12,549 nt of DNA from an uncultured Pseudoflavonifractor sp. (GCA_947575475.1 CANPNN010000025.1:1-12549); one strand, 5' to 3'. Counted from the first letter of the stretch, positions 1 to 7,443 are shown. The notes: generated by a model from the letters alone, not told the origin. Numbers and translations: made by a program.

Positions 1-1
1 C

Positions 2-2212
2 GGTCTTGTGGAGCAGGCAAATAACGGTATCCTGTTCCTGGACGAGATCCACTGCCTCTCCTCCGCCGGACAGGAGACCTTCTTCACCCTGCTGGATACC
101 GGGGTCTTCCACCGCATCGGGGATAACACCCAGCGCCACTCCCACTTTATGCTCATCGGCGCCACCACCAAGCCCCACACCGACCTTCTGGAGACCTTCC
201 TGCGCCGTATGCCCGTCCTGATCTCCATGCCCACCCTGTCCGACCGGCCCATCAAGGAGCGGCTGGAGCTGGTGGAGCATTTCTACGCGGAGGAGGCCTC
301 CCACATCGGGCGGACCCTGCGCATCAAGCGGGAAGCTCTCAACAGCATTCTGGACTACTCCCTCCACTCCAACCTGGGCACGCTGAAAAATATGGTCCAG
401 ATCTCCTGCGCCAAGGCTTTCCTGCGGGAGAACACCCCCGGGAACCGGAGCAGCGAGATCAAGGTCACCTTCTCCGACCTGTCCTTCCAGACCTACAACC
501 TCACCACAGAGAACAAGCCCTATCCCAACGGAGAACTCCGCTTCCAGGAGGATCTGGTGGTCCCCTCTCCCCGCTTTCAGGGCGGGACCGCAGACATCTC
601 CCCCTTTGTGGACATCTACGATTTTGTAGAGGACAAAATGTCCGGCAGCTCCATCCAGGCCGCGGGCGGCGTGGACATCCAGCAGATGGTCACCTCGGAG
701 ATCAGCAATTACTATTTGAATATGGAGCGGCTGCTCCAGTCCCCCGACCTGGACGAGACGATGCTCAGCAGCATCCTTTTCCCCGGCTGTATCGGCATCT
801 GCAGCGAATTCCTCAGCCGGGCCACTTATGAGCTGGAGCGCAGCTATCCCCCCATGGCCGCCACCCTCTTCGCCATGCACATCAGCCAATATGTCAGCCG
901 AATGCGCTCCGAGCAGCCCGCCCTCCCCTTCAGCTTCCGCAACTCCATGACCGGCTACGTCCGGGAGATGGAGTTCTTGCAGAAAAACCGGGATTGGCTC
1001 TCCACCGTTCTCAAGGCCAAGATCTCCGACGATGAGATGAACTGTCTGGCCATCCTCCTCCATCAGGTGGGGGACCGGCAGGACGCCCCTCCGGTCTGGA
1101 TCACTCTGGTTTCGGACAGCGAGGGAGTGGCCGCCGGCATGGCCAAGTACCTCAACTCCGTCTATCACACCTCCCATGTCCACTGGGTGGACGGGCGCAC
1201 CGACAACACCCTTTTCAACGCCGTCTGCGACAGCATCAGCACCTTCCACGGCTCGTCCGGAAACCTGGTCTTCACCGACATCAAGGCCCTGGCCTCCCTG
1301 GAGCCCGAGCTGGTGAAGTCCACCGGCATCCCCTGCAAGGTCATCCCCGTGTTAGAGCAGCGTCTCCTGCTGGAGGCCAACCGCCTCACCCTGGACCCGG
1401 AGGTCCACGATCTGGCCTCCGTAAAGCGGCATATCATCGAAAGCTATTCCCGGCTTATGGGCCACCTGTTCCGCTCCTCCGGCGTGGACCTGTGCGACCT
1501 TCAGAACCGGCTTGAGAGTGAAAATCCGGAACGGATCATCCTCTCCATCTGCGTCACCGGCATTGGCAGCGCCAAGAGCATCCAGGAAATTTTGGAAAAG
1601 CGTCTGTCCTATATCCCCCGCCTGCGGGTGGTGGCCATCAGTTCTCTGGAAAATATGGAGGCCATCGCCCAGGCCTACCGCGCCTCCCTGAAGCTCATCG
1701 TAGGCACCATCGACCCCCACATCCCCGGGGTGCCCTTCATCACCGCCGACCAGGTGTTCAGCAGCCGGGGCCTTTTGGCCATCGCCTCCCTGGTGGACGA
1801 CTGGACCATCCACGCAAGCCGGGATTCCATGGAGACAGCAGAGCTTTTGGAGGAAGAGAGCTACAATTCCCTTATCGAGGGCTTTCATTTCATCGCCCCC
1901 CACGTCAATCAGGAGCTGGCCGTCAGCTGTATCGGGGAACTGGCCCGTACTCTGGAGCAGGACCACTACAAAAAGCCTCTCCCCCAAGATGTTCACGCGC
2001 GCCTGTTCATGCACGCCGCCTCCATGCTGGAGCGGATCGTGGACGGCAACACCCTGCAAATGGAGCCGGAGCACGAGGTTCTGATCTACGAAAGGGCGCA
2101 GTGGTTCGTTTTTCTGGAAAATCTGACCCGGCGGGTCTTTGCCCCCTTTGGCTACGATATTCCCCGGGCAGAACATTTTTATTTCATGCTCTCTCTCCCC
2201 GAAACCCTTTGA
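2..2212 (+). CDS. LevR-like sigma-54-dependent transcriptional activator with PRD and PTS-like domains (5' end outside window)
   Basis: The reading frame is already open at the first base, so the N-terminus (DNA-binding domain, Walker A, sigma-54 contact loop) lies outside the window. Residues are counted from the GTG at base 8. The second half of the AAA+ domain is visible: Walker B-like GILFLDEIH (7-15), IGATT (50-54) and an arginine pair in FLRRMP (64-69). A PRD follows (about 205-340) with His291 in AMHISQYVSRM. Next come an EIIA-Man-like domain (about 362-480), an EIIB-like segment starting at ICVTGIGSA (Cys515), and a second PRD (about 615-725) with His669 in LFMHAASMLERI. This domain order is that of LevR-type regulators, whose PRDs are phosphorylated by HPr or EIIB to tune activity. 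The EIIA-like domain lacks the usual phospho-His (VSDSEG replaces the HG motif). The gene lies directly upstream of a sigma-54 promoter and a mannose-family PTS, its probable target. Family call is firm; the inducer is unknown. Confidence 0.93.
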   Translation, partial: GLVEQANNGILFLDEIHCLSSAGQETFFTLLDTGVFHRIGDNTQRHSHFMLIGATTKPHTDLLETFLRRMPVLISMPTLSDRPIKERLELVEHFYAEEASHIGRTLRIKREALNSILDYSLHSNLGTLKNMVQISCAKAFLRENTPGNRSSEIKVTFSDLSFQTYNLTTENKPYPNGELRFQEDLVVPSPRFQGGTADISPFVDIYDFVEDKMSGSSIQAAGGVDIQQMVTSEISNYYLNMERLLQSPDLDETMLSSILFPGCIGICSEFLSRATYELERSYPPMAATLFAMHISQYVSRMRSEQPALPFSFRNSMTGYVREMEFLQKNRDWLSTVLKAKISDDEMNCLAILLHQVGDRQDAPPVWITLVSDSEGVAAGMAKYLNSVYHTSHVHWVDGRTDNTLFNAVCDSISTFHGSSGNLVFTDIKALASLEPELVKSTGIPCKVIPVLEQRLLLEANRLTLDPEVHDLASVKRHIIESYSRLMGHLFRSSGVDLCDLQNRLESENPERIILSICVTGIGSAKSIQEILEKRLSYIPRLRVVAISSLENMEAIAQAYRASLKLIVGTIDPHIPGVPFITADQVFSSRGLLAIASLVDDWTIHASRDSMETAELLEEESYNSLIEGFHFIAPHVNQELAVSCIGELARTLEQDHYKKPLPQDVHARLFMHAASMLERIVDGNTLQMEPEHEVLIYERAQWFVFLENLTRRVFAPFGYDIPRAEHFYFMLSLPETL

Positions 2213-2213
2213 A

Positions 2214-2231
2214 CTGCAGCTGTTTCTGCAA
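2214..2231. promoter_or_regulatory. Candidate activator-binding inverted repeat upstream of the sigma-54 promoter
   Basis: TGCAG (2215-2219) and CTGCA (2226-2230) form an inverted repeat with a 6-bp spacer, just after the regulator's stop codon. Its centre is about 82 bp upstream of the predicted sigma-54 start site, within the usual distance for an enhancer bound by an AAA+ activator. The arms are short, so this could be chance. No second copy was found nearby. Confidence 0.28.
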
Positions 2232-2278
2232 ATCAGATCCCGGTTTTTTCTTCCCTTGTTCCCTTTCTCTATCTGTAG

Positions 2279-2293
2279 TGGCACGAGAATTGC
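2279..2293 (+). promoter_or_regulatory. Sigma-54 (-24/-12) promoter of the PTS operon
   Basis: TGGCACG, four bases, then TTGC matches the consensus TGGCACG-N4-TTGC at every defined position. The invariant GG (2280-2281) and GC (2292-2293) are exactly 10 bp apart. The predicted start is near base 2305 (A), leaving a leader of about 49 nt before the dehydrogenase ATG. The regulator encoded immediately upstream is a sigma-54 activator, which supports the assignment. Confidence 0.92.
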
Positions 2294-2322
2294 GTATTAA
2301 ATACAGTAGTGGGTATTTTACC
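2294..2322. promoter_or_regulatory. Two small palindromes around the sigma-54 transcription start
   Basis: GTATTAAATAC (2294-2304) is a perfect palindrome filling the melting region right after the -12 element. GGTATTTTACC (2312-2322) is a second perfect inverted repeat just downstream of the predicted start. Both share GTA...TAC arms. They could be a repressor operator, or simply the AT-rich melting zone. No known operator consensus is recognised. Confidence 0.3.
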
Positions 2323-2353
2323 TGACTCATACAGCAAAAGGAAGGGATCATCG

Positions 2354-3118
2354 ATGGATTACACTGGTAAGGTTGTTGTTTTGACCGGCGCAGGCGGCGG
2401 TATCGGCTCTGCCATGGCAAAGAAGTTTTACGGACTGGGCGCGGATCTGGCTCTTCTGGACGTATCTCTGGAAAGCGTACAGAAGACCGTTCAGCGCCTG
2501 GAGCTGGCCCCGGAGCGCACCTTCTGCGGCGCGGCCGATGTCTCCGACGAGGCCTCAGTCAAAGCCGTCATCGCCCAGATCAAGGACCGTTTCGGTCATA
2601 TCGACGTGCTGGTCAACGCCGCCGGTATCCCCGGCCCCAGCGCCCGGGTGGAGGACTACTCCTTCGAGACCGCAAAAAAGGTTTACTCGGTCAATGTGTT
2701 CGGCACCTTCCTGATGATGCAGAACGTCCTGCCCATCATGCAGGCCCAGCGCAGCGGCGCCATCCTGAACTTCGGCTCGGTCTCCGGCATGTTCGGCTAC
2801 CCCTATGAGAGCGCCTATGGCTCCAGCAAGGCGGCCATCATCTTCCTGACCAAAAACGCCGCCAACGAAAACGGCGGCAACGGGGTGCGGATCAACGCCA
2901 TCTCCCCCGGCTGGGTGAATACCAATATGATGAAGACCGTCATCGACAGCTATAAGGACGTAGGCGTAGAGAGCGGCGACAACGTCACCATCGGCCCCAT
3001 GGGCCGCCCCGGCGCCCCGGAGGAGATCGCCAACGTGGCCGCCTTCATGTGCTCGGAGGAGGCCTCCTACGTCAACGGCGCCAACTTTCTGGTGGACGGC
3101 GGCATGACCCTGGGCTAA
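2354..3118 (+). CDS. Short-chain dehydrogenase/reductase (SDR), NAD(P)-dependent
   Basis: A 254-residue classical SDR of normal length, predicted cytoplasmic. It has the nucleotide-binding glycine motif TGAGGGIG (11-18), an acidic Asp36 at the end of strand 2 (usually favouring NAD over NADP), Asp62 for the adenine pocket, NAAG (88-91), and a catalytic set of Asn114, Ser142, Tyr155 and Lys159 (YGSSK). It ends in the typical GANFLVDGG segment. The frame is open back to a GTG at 2309, but that codon lies 4 nt after the predicted transcription start. The ATG at 2354 follows a good AAGGAAGGGA site and fits the family's N-terminus. It is the first gene of the sigma-54 operon. By context it probably oxidises or reduces a sugar, sugar alcohol or their phosphate; the substrate cannot be read from the sequence. 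Confidence 0.95.
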   Translation: MDYTGKVVVLTGAGGGIGSAMAKKFYGLGADLALLDVSLESVQKTVQRLELAPERTFCGAADVSDEASVKAVIAQIKDRFGHIDVLVNAAGIPGPSARVEDYSFETAKKVYSVNVFGTFLMMQNVLPIMQAQRSGAILNFGSVSGMFGYPYESAYGSSKAAIIFLTKNAANENGGNGVRINAISPGWVNTNMMKTVIDSYKDVGVESGDNVTIGPMGRPGAPEEIANVAAFMCSEEASYVNGANFLVDGGMTLG

Positions 3119-3161
3119 GAGCCCTGGAATACACATATATTTGTAAAATGGAGGGATCCCA

Positions 3162-3968
3162 ATGAAAAAGCTTACCTTTCTGCCGGATAAGGCCATTATC
3201 GGCATGATCCACTGTCTGCCCCTGCCCGGGACCATGAACTACGGCGGCAGTATGCAGGCGGTCATCGACCGGGCTATGGCCGATCTGGAGGCCATGGAGA
3301 AGGCCGGGGTGGACGCGGTCATCGTAGAGAATTTCTGCGACAAGCCCGCCTCCACCAAGCTCGCCCCCGAGCAGCTCACCGCCCTCACCACAGTGAGCAC
3401 TCTGGTCAAGCAGAAGGCAGCCATCCCCGTGGGCATCGACGCCGCCTTCTGCGACCCCGTGGCCGGTCTGGCCATTGCCGTGGCCGTGGGAGCCCAGTTC
3501 ATCCGGGTGCCCGTCTTTGTGGATACCGTCATTACCTCCGACGGCGTCATCACCCCCTGCGCCGTGGAGCTTCAGCGCTACCGCAAGCTGCTGGGGGCGG
3601 AGGATATCGCCCTTCTGTGCGACATCCAGACCAAGCACACCTTCATGCTGGGCAGCCAGATCCCCATTGTGGAAAGCGCCGTCATGGCCCGGGACTGCGG
3701 GGCCGACGCCATCATCATCACCGGCGCCCACACCGGCTCGGCCTCCCCGGTGGAGACCATCCGCCAGGTCCGCCAGGCGGTGGACCTGCCCCTGGTAGCG
3801 GGCAGCGGAGTAAACCTGAACAATGTGACCGACCAGTTCTCCCTGGTGGAAGCCGCCATTGTCGGCTCGGCCATGAAGGCCCACGGCAAGGCCGAAGAGC
3901 CCATTGACTACGCGCTGGCAAAAGCGCTGGCCGATAAAGTCAATGCCTACCGGAGCGCCAAGGACTGA
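3162..3968 (+). CDS. BtpA/SgcQ-family TIM-barrel protein (first copy)
   Basis: A 268-residue protein with the hallmarks of the BtpA/SgcQ family: GMIHCLPLPG (14-23) on the first strand, DAVIVENF (51-58), a CDIQTKH segment (153-159), the phosphate-loop-like ITGAHTG (186-192) and GSGV (214-217). The family is a (beta/alpha)8 barrel. Cyanobacterial BtpA was linked to photosystem I accumulation, whereas E. coli SgcQ sits in a PTS sugar operon; neither has a settled reaction. Here the setting is SgcQ-like, between a dehydrogenase and PTS genes, so an aldolase- or isomerase-type step on a phosphorylated sugar is a reasonable inference, not shown. GGAGGG (3150-3155) lies 6 nt before the ATG. A diverged paralogue closes the same operon. 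Confidence 0.9.
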   Translation: MKKLTFLPDKAIIGMIHCLPLPGTMNYGGSMQAVIDRAMADLEAMEKAGVDAVIVENFCDKPASTKLAPEQLTALTTVSTLVKQKAAIPVGIDAAFCDPVAGLAIAVAVGAQFIRVPVFVDTVITSDGVITPCAVELQRYRKLLGAEDIALLCDIQTKHTFMLGSQIPIVESAVMARDCGADAIIITGAHTGSASPVETIRQVRQAVDLPLVAGSGVNLNNVTDQFSLVEAAIVGSAMKAHGKAEEPIDYALAKALADKVNAYRSAKD

Positions 3969-4066
3969 TCCCGCCAGCCCCTCTCCGCCGGGAGATCCCA
4001 GTCCGGGCAGGCTCAAGTCAAAGGAGGGATGCGCCGATTGATTGCCCCTGCAACGACATCAAAGAG

Positions 4067-4075
4067 AAAGGAGGT
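4067..4075 (+). promoter_or_regulatory. Ribosome binding site deciding the EIIB start
   Basis: AAAGGAGGT is followed by two overlapping ATGs in different frames (ATGTATG, 4080 and 4084). The second is 8 nt from the site, the preferred spacing, and opens the EIIB frame. The first is only 4 nt away and opens a frame with no recognisable protein. Confidence 0.75.
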
Positions 4076-4083
4076 CCCAATGT

Positions 4084-4560
4084 ATGAGGAATGTAGTTCT
4101 GACAAGAATCGACGAGCGGCTGATCCACGGCCAGGTCATGACATCCTGGCTGAAGCTCTGCAACGCAAACGTGATCCTGATCATCGACAGCGCCTCCGCC
4201 ACCAACGCGTTCCTGAAACGCATCCTGTTTGCCGCCGCTCCCAAGGATGTGGAACTTCTGGTGATGAATGAGGTGGACGCCACCGCCTATCTGAAGGAGG
4301 AGCCCGCCCTCGGAGAGAAGGTCCTCATCCTGTCCAAGACCCCAGGCCCCCTGCTCCATGCCCTGCAAAACGGCGTTGTCTTCAGCGAGATCATTTTAGG
4401 CAACATGGGCGGAGGCCCCGGTCGAAACCGGTTCAACAAGAATATCTCCGCCAGCCCTGCCGAGATCCAGGAGTTCCGGGACATCACCGCCCTTGGCACC
4501 CCGATCTACTGCCAGATGGTCCCCTCCGACTCCAAGGAAGATATCAAACGGCTTTTGTAA
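4084..4560 (+). CDS. PTS EIIB component, mannose/fructose/sorbose family
   Basis: A 158-residue cytoplasmic phosphotransferase of full family length. The N-terminal RIDERLIHGQV carries the phospho-acceptor His15, which takes phosphate from EIIA and passes it to the sugar crossing EIIC/EIID. The conserved GNMGGGPGRNRF region (106-117) is also present. Upstream in-frame codons exist back to 4042, but the ATG at 4084 has the correctly spaced ribosome binding site and gives the usual EIIB N-terminus (MRNVVLTRIDERL). The 115-nt gap before it is the longest inside the operon. The EIIC-EIID gene follows after 33 nt. No EIIA domain is fused and no EIIA gene is in the window, so phosphate must come from an EIIA encoded elsewhere. 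The sugar specificity (mannose-, fructose-, sorbose- or amino-sugar-like) is not predictable here. Confidence 0.95.
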   Translation: MRNVVLTRIDERLIHGQVMTSWLKLCNANVILIIDSASATNAFLKRILFAAAPKDVELLVMNEVDATAYLKEEPALGEKVLILSKTPGPLLHALQNGVVFSEIILGNMGGGPGRNRFNKNISASPAEIQEFRDITALGTPIYCQMVPSDSKEDIKRLL

Positions 4561-4593
4561 TTTCATGTGGGTAAATAGAAGGGAGAGTAAAGA

Positions 4594-6198
4594 ATGAACG
4601 TCAGTATTCTTCAAATTTGTCTGATCGCCCTGTGGTACTGCTTCTCCAATATCTGTTGGCCTTTTGGTTCCATGGGCCAGTGGGCCACCCTGAACCGTCC
4701 TCTGGTGGGCGGCCTTGTGGTGGGCCTGATCCTTGGCAACCCCGTTCAGGGCGTCATCATCGGCGCCACCATCAACATCATCTATCTGGGCATCATCTCC
4801 GCCGGCGGCTCCCTGCCCTCCGACTCCGGTATGGCCGGCGTCATGGGCACCGCCTTTGCCCTCATCGGCGGTTTGGATGTCAACGCCGCTCTTGCCCTGG
4901 CTGTCCCCATGGGCCTGTTTGGCTCCGTGCTGGAGGTCATCACCATGACCGGTCAGTGCTTCCTGGTCCCTCTGGCTGACAAATGGATCGACGAAGGCAA
5001 GGCCAACCGGATCAAATTGGTCAATGTCTGGATCCCCTACGTAGTCAAGTCCGTCATCCGTTTCGCTATCTGCTTTATCATTCTGTACTTCGGCGCCTCC
5101 GCCATGGACAGCGTCACCGAGATGCTCAGCGGCCGGGTGCTGGATGCCCTGAGCGTCATGGGCGGTATGCTTCCCGCCATCGGCGTGGGCCTCATGCTGC
5201 TGACCATCTTCAAGGGCCGTGCCCGCCTGTTCCTGTTCCTGGGCTTCCTGGCCACCAGCTTCCTGGGCCTGAACACCATCGCCGTGGCTCTGACCTTCGG
5301 CATCATCGCCGTTCTGGTGGTGGGCTTCACCCCCGACGACTTCGCCGCCTTCTCCAACATTGAGGAGACCAACGACGCAACCTACAAGTTCATCTCCAAA
5401 AAGGACCTGACCCGCTCTTGGCTCAACTGGCACTGGTTCTGCGAGTCCTGCTACAACTACGAGCGGATGCAGGGCCTGGGCTTCTGCAACGCCATGGTCC
5501 CCCTTCTCAAGAAGATCTATAAGGATGATGAGGAGGCCCTCATCTCCGCTATGAAGCGCCACTCCATGTTCTTCAACACCGACCACAACTTCGGCGGCAT
5601 GATCCTGGGAATCTGCGCCTCCATGGAAGAGCAGCGGAAGCTGGGCGCCGATATCCCCGACGAGGCTTTCGTATCCCTGAAATCCGGCCTCATGGGCCCC
5701 TGCGCCGGCGTGGGCGACACCCTGTCTCAGGTGGTCCTGCTGCCCGTGCTGTCCGTCATCTTCATCAACCTGGCCTCTCAGGGAGCTGTCTGGGCCCCCG
5801 TCGCCTACACCGTCCTGTTTTTGGGCATCTTCTACGGCGTGGGCTACTGGCTGCTCAATATCGGCTACAAGAGCGGCGGCGAGACCGTCCTAAAGCTCAT
5901 GGAGAGCGGCATTTTCGACAAGGTCATCGAGGTGGCCAGCATCCTGGGCTGCGCCGTCATGGGCGCCCTGGTGTGCAGCTTCGTCAGCTTTAACTGGAAC
6001 GTGACCATGGTCACCGAGGGCGTGGAGATCTTCAACCTCCAGACCGGCGTGTTCGACGCCATCCTGCCCAACATGATGCCCCTTCTGCTGACCATGGGGG
6101 TCTACGGCCTGGCTAAAAAGGGCGTCAAGAGCTCCCACATCACTTTCGCCACCATGGCCCTCGGCTTTGTCCTGGGCATGTTGGGTCTGGTCGCCTGA
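4594..6198 (+). CDS. Fused PTS EIIC-EIID membrane permease, mannose/fructose/sorbose family
   Basis: A single 534-residue frame contains both membrane subunits normally made from two genes. Residues 1 to about 245 are EIIC: multiple hydrophobic helices and the conserved stretch from RPLVGG (35-40) through ILGNPVQG (46-53) to GSLPSDSGMAGVMG (72-85). A hydrophilic linker of roughly 20 residues follows (about 247-268). Residues about 269-534 are EIID: NYERMQGLGF (288-297), KRHSMFFNTD (321-330), SLKSGLMGPCAGVGD (361-375) and C-terminal hydrophobic helices. The total length equals EIIC plus EIID with nothing missing, so this is a fusion rather than a frameshift product. It forms the sugar channel and works with the adjacent EIIB. 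GGGAGA precedes the ATG. The sequence is continuous across the junction with no compositional break. Confidence 0.94.
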   Translation: MNVSILQICLIALWYCFSNICWPFGSMGQWATLNRPLVGGLVVGLILGNPVQGVIIGATINIIYLGIISAGGSLPSDSGMAGVMGTAFALIGGLDVNAALALAVPMGLFGSVLEVITMTGQCFLVPLADKWIDEGKANRIKLVNVWIPYVVKSVIRFAICFIILYFGASAMDSVTEMLSGRVLDALSVMGGMLPAIGVGLMLLTIFKGRARLFLFLGFLATSFLGLNTIAVALTFGIIAVLVVGFTPDDFAAFSNIEETNDATYKFISKKDLTRSWLNWHWFCESCYNYERMQGLGFCNAMVPLLKKIYKDDEEALISAMKRHSMFFNTDHNFGGMILGICASMEEQRKLGADIPDEAFVSLKSGLMGPCAGVGDTLSQVVLLPVLSVIFINLASQGAVWAPVAYTVLFLGIFYGVGYWLLNIGYKSGGETVLKLMESGIFDKVIEVASILGCAVMGALVCSFVSFNWNVTMVTEGVEIFNLQTGVFDAILPNMMPLLLTMGVYGLAKKGVKSSHITFATMALGFVLGMLGLVA

Positions 6199-6239
6199 CC
6201 GGACATTGATAAAATCGCAAATACTTAGGAGGGATCCCC

Positions 6240-6614
6240 ATGAGAATCAGCATTGTCGGTATGTTCGTCAAGGACCTGGAGGGAGCCAAGGACTTCTTCA
6301 TGGAGTGCTTCGGCGCCGAGATCCACAACTATTACGAGGAGGACAACGGCTTCAAATCCTACATCCTCAAGTTTGAGGAAGGCCCCAAGCTGGAGCTGAT
6401 GACCAAGCCCGAGATCGTGGACCAGAAGAAGGAGCCCAACCGCACCGGCTTCGTCCACATCTGCCTCAAGGTGGAGAGCTTTGAGCGGCTGGACGAGATC
6501 ATCGCCAAGTTCAAGGCCAAGGGCTTCGAGATCCTTTACGAGCCCGCCACCGTAGGCGGCAAGGAGGTCCGCGCCATCACCTTTGAGGACAATATCCTCG
6601 AGGTCAGCGCTTGA
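6240..6614 (+). CDS. VOC-superfamily (glyoxalase/bleomycin-resistance fold) protein
   Basis: A 124-residue protein with two beta-alpha-beta-beta-beta halves typical of the vicinal oxygen chelate fold: VGMFVKDLEGAKDFFMECFG (6-25) and GFVHICLKVESFERLDEIIAK (70-90). Of the four usual metal ligands, Glu52 (KLELM), His73 (GFVHI) and Glu121 (ILEVSA) are visible. The first position, normally His, is Ile5. Members of the fold include lyases, epimerases, dioxygenases and binding proteins, so the reaction is not predictable. The gene is 41 nt after EIIC-EIID and 46 nt before the second BtpA gene, with a strong AGGAGGG site. By context it likely handles an intermediate of the same pathway, for example as an epimerase or isomerase; this is inference. 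Confidence 0.85.
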   Translation: MRISIVGMFVKDLEGAKDFFMECFGAEIHNYYEEDNGFKSYILKFEEGPKLELMTKPEIVDQKKEPNRTGFVHICLKVESFERLDEIIAKFKAKGFEILYEPATVGGKEVRAITFEDNILEVSA

Positions 6615-6660
6615 TCTTGTCCCAAACGCACAAAAAACCATTGCATAGGAGAGAATTATC

Positions 6661-7443
6661 ATGAGAAGCGAATTTTTCAACAAGAAAATAGTTATCGGCA
6701 TGGTCCACCTGCTGCCCATGCCTGGCAACGCCGCCTACCGGGACAACAAGGAGGAGATCATCCGCAACGCCATCGAGGACGCCAAGACCCTCATCGACTG
6801 CGGCGTGGACGCCATCTCCCTGGAGAACTTCAGCGACTGGCCCCAGTACAGCACCGAGGTGCCCCTGGAGGCCTACTCCCTGATGCTCCGCATCGCCACC
6901 GAGATCAAGTCCTTCTGCCCCGTCCCCTTCGGCGTCAACATCGAGATGAACGCCTTCGTCCAGGAGTGGGCCATGGCCTACGCCATCGACGCCGACTTCA
7001 TCCGTCTGGAGGCCTTCGTGGACAACCGGGCCGGCTCCTTCGGCATGATCGAGGCCTGCTCCACCCCCCTGGCCAAGCTCATGAAGGACTACCCCGCCAA
7101 GACCCTGCTCTTCACCGACGTCCATACCGCCGAGACCTACGGCTGCCCTGAGGTGCCCATCAACGAGCTGGCCCAGAACGCCATCAACCATGACTCCAGC
7201 GCCATCATCGTCACCGAGAACGACCAGTGCAAGAAGATCACCGTAGAGGACGTAAAGTCCATGCGGGAAAAGATCGGTGACTTCCCCATCATCGTGGGCG
7301 CCGGCGTGAAGGCCGAGACCGTCCTCGATTATCTGGAGTATGCCGACGCCGTCATCGTGGGCCGGGGCTTCAAGACCGGCGAGCGTGTAGACCCCGCCAA
7401 GGTCAAGGAGTTCATGCAGATCGTCCGCAGCAAGTATAACTAA
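6661..7443 (+). CDS. BtpA/SgcQ-family TIM-barrel protein (second, divergent copy)
   Basis: A 260-residue paralogue of the protein encoded at 3162-3968. Shared landmarks are GMVHLLPMPG (13-22), DAISLENFSD (50-59), FTDVH (151-155) and GAGV (213-216), followed by VIVGRGFK (231-238). It differs where the first copy has ITGAHTG: here the equivalent strand reads IIVTENDQC (182-190), so a glycine-rich phosphate-loop-like element is lost or remodelled. The two barrels therefore probably do different steps or form a hetero-complex, rather than being redundant. AGGAGA precedes the ATG. It is the last gene of the operon, with the terminator 43 nt after its stop. Family call is good; the reaction is unknown. 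Confidence 0.88.
   Translation: MRSEFFNKKIVIGMVHLLPMPGNAAYRDNKEEIIRNAIEDAKTLIDCGVDAISLENFSDWPQYSTEVPLEAYSLMLRIATEIKSFCPVPFGVNIEMNAFVQEWAMAYAIDADFIRLEAFVDNRAGSFGMIEACSTPLAKLMKDYPAKTLLFTDVHTAETYGCPEVPINELAQNAINHDSSAIIVTENDQCKKITVEDVKSMREKIGDFPIIVGAGVKAETVLDYLEYADAVIVGRGFKTGERVDPAKVKEFMQIVRSKYN

Noticed and set aside
1352..2284. A 310-codon minus-strand frame opposite the regulator
   Set aside because: It has no domain or ribosome site and runs antisense through the EIIB-like and second PRD domains of the regulator.
2309..2353. A GTG start giving the dehydrogenase 15 extra residues
   Set aside because: It lies 4 nt after the predicted transcription start, has no ribosome site, and the extra residues precede the usual SDR N-terminus. 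The ATG at 2354 has a good site.
3969..4066. Possible terminator or promoter in the gap between the first BtpA gene and EIIB
   Set aside because: Only short GC-rich self-complementary pieces are present (for example GGGAGATCCC), with no U-tract and no -35/-10 pair.
4029..4271. An 80-codon frame starting in the gap before EIIB
   Set aside because: The AAGGAGGG directly touches its ATG, leaving no spacing. It runs out of frame into EIIB and its product is Arg/Pro/His-rich without similarity to anything recognised.
4396..5586. A 396-codon minus-strand frame opposite EIIB and EIIC-EIID
   Set aside because: It is a shadow of well-supported PTS genes and is dominated by Gly, His, Asp and Gln, as expected from antisense of GC-biased codons.
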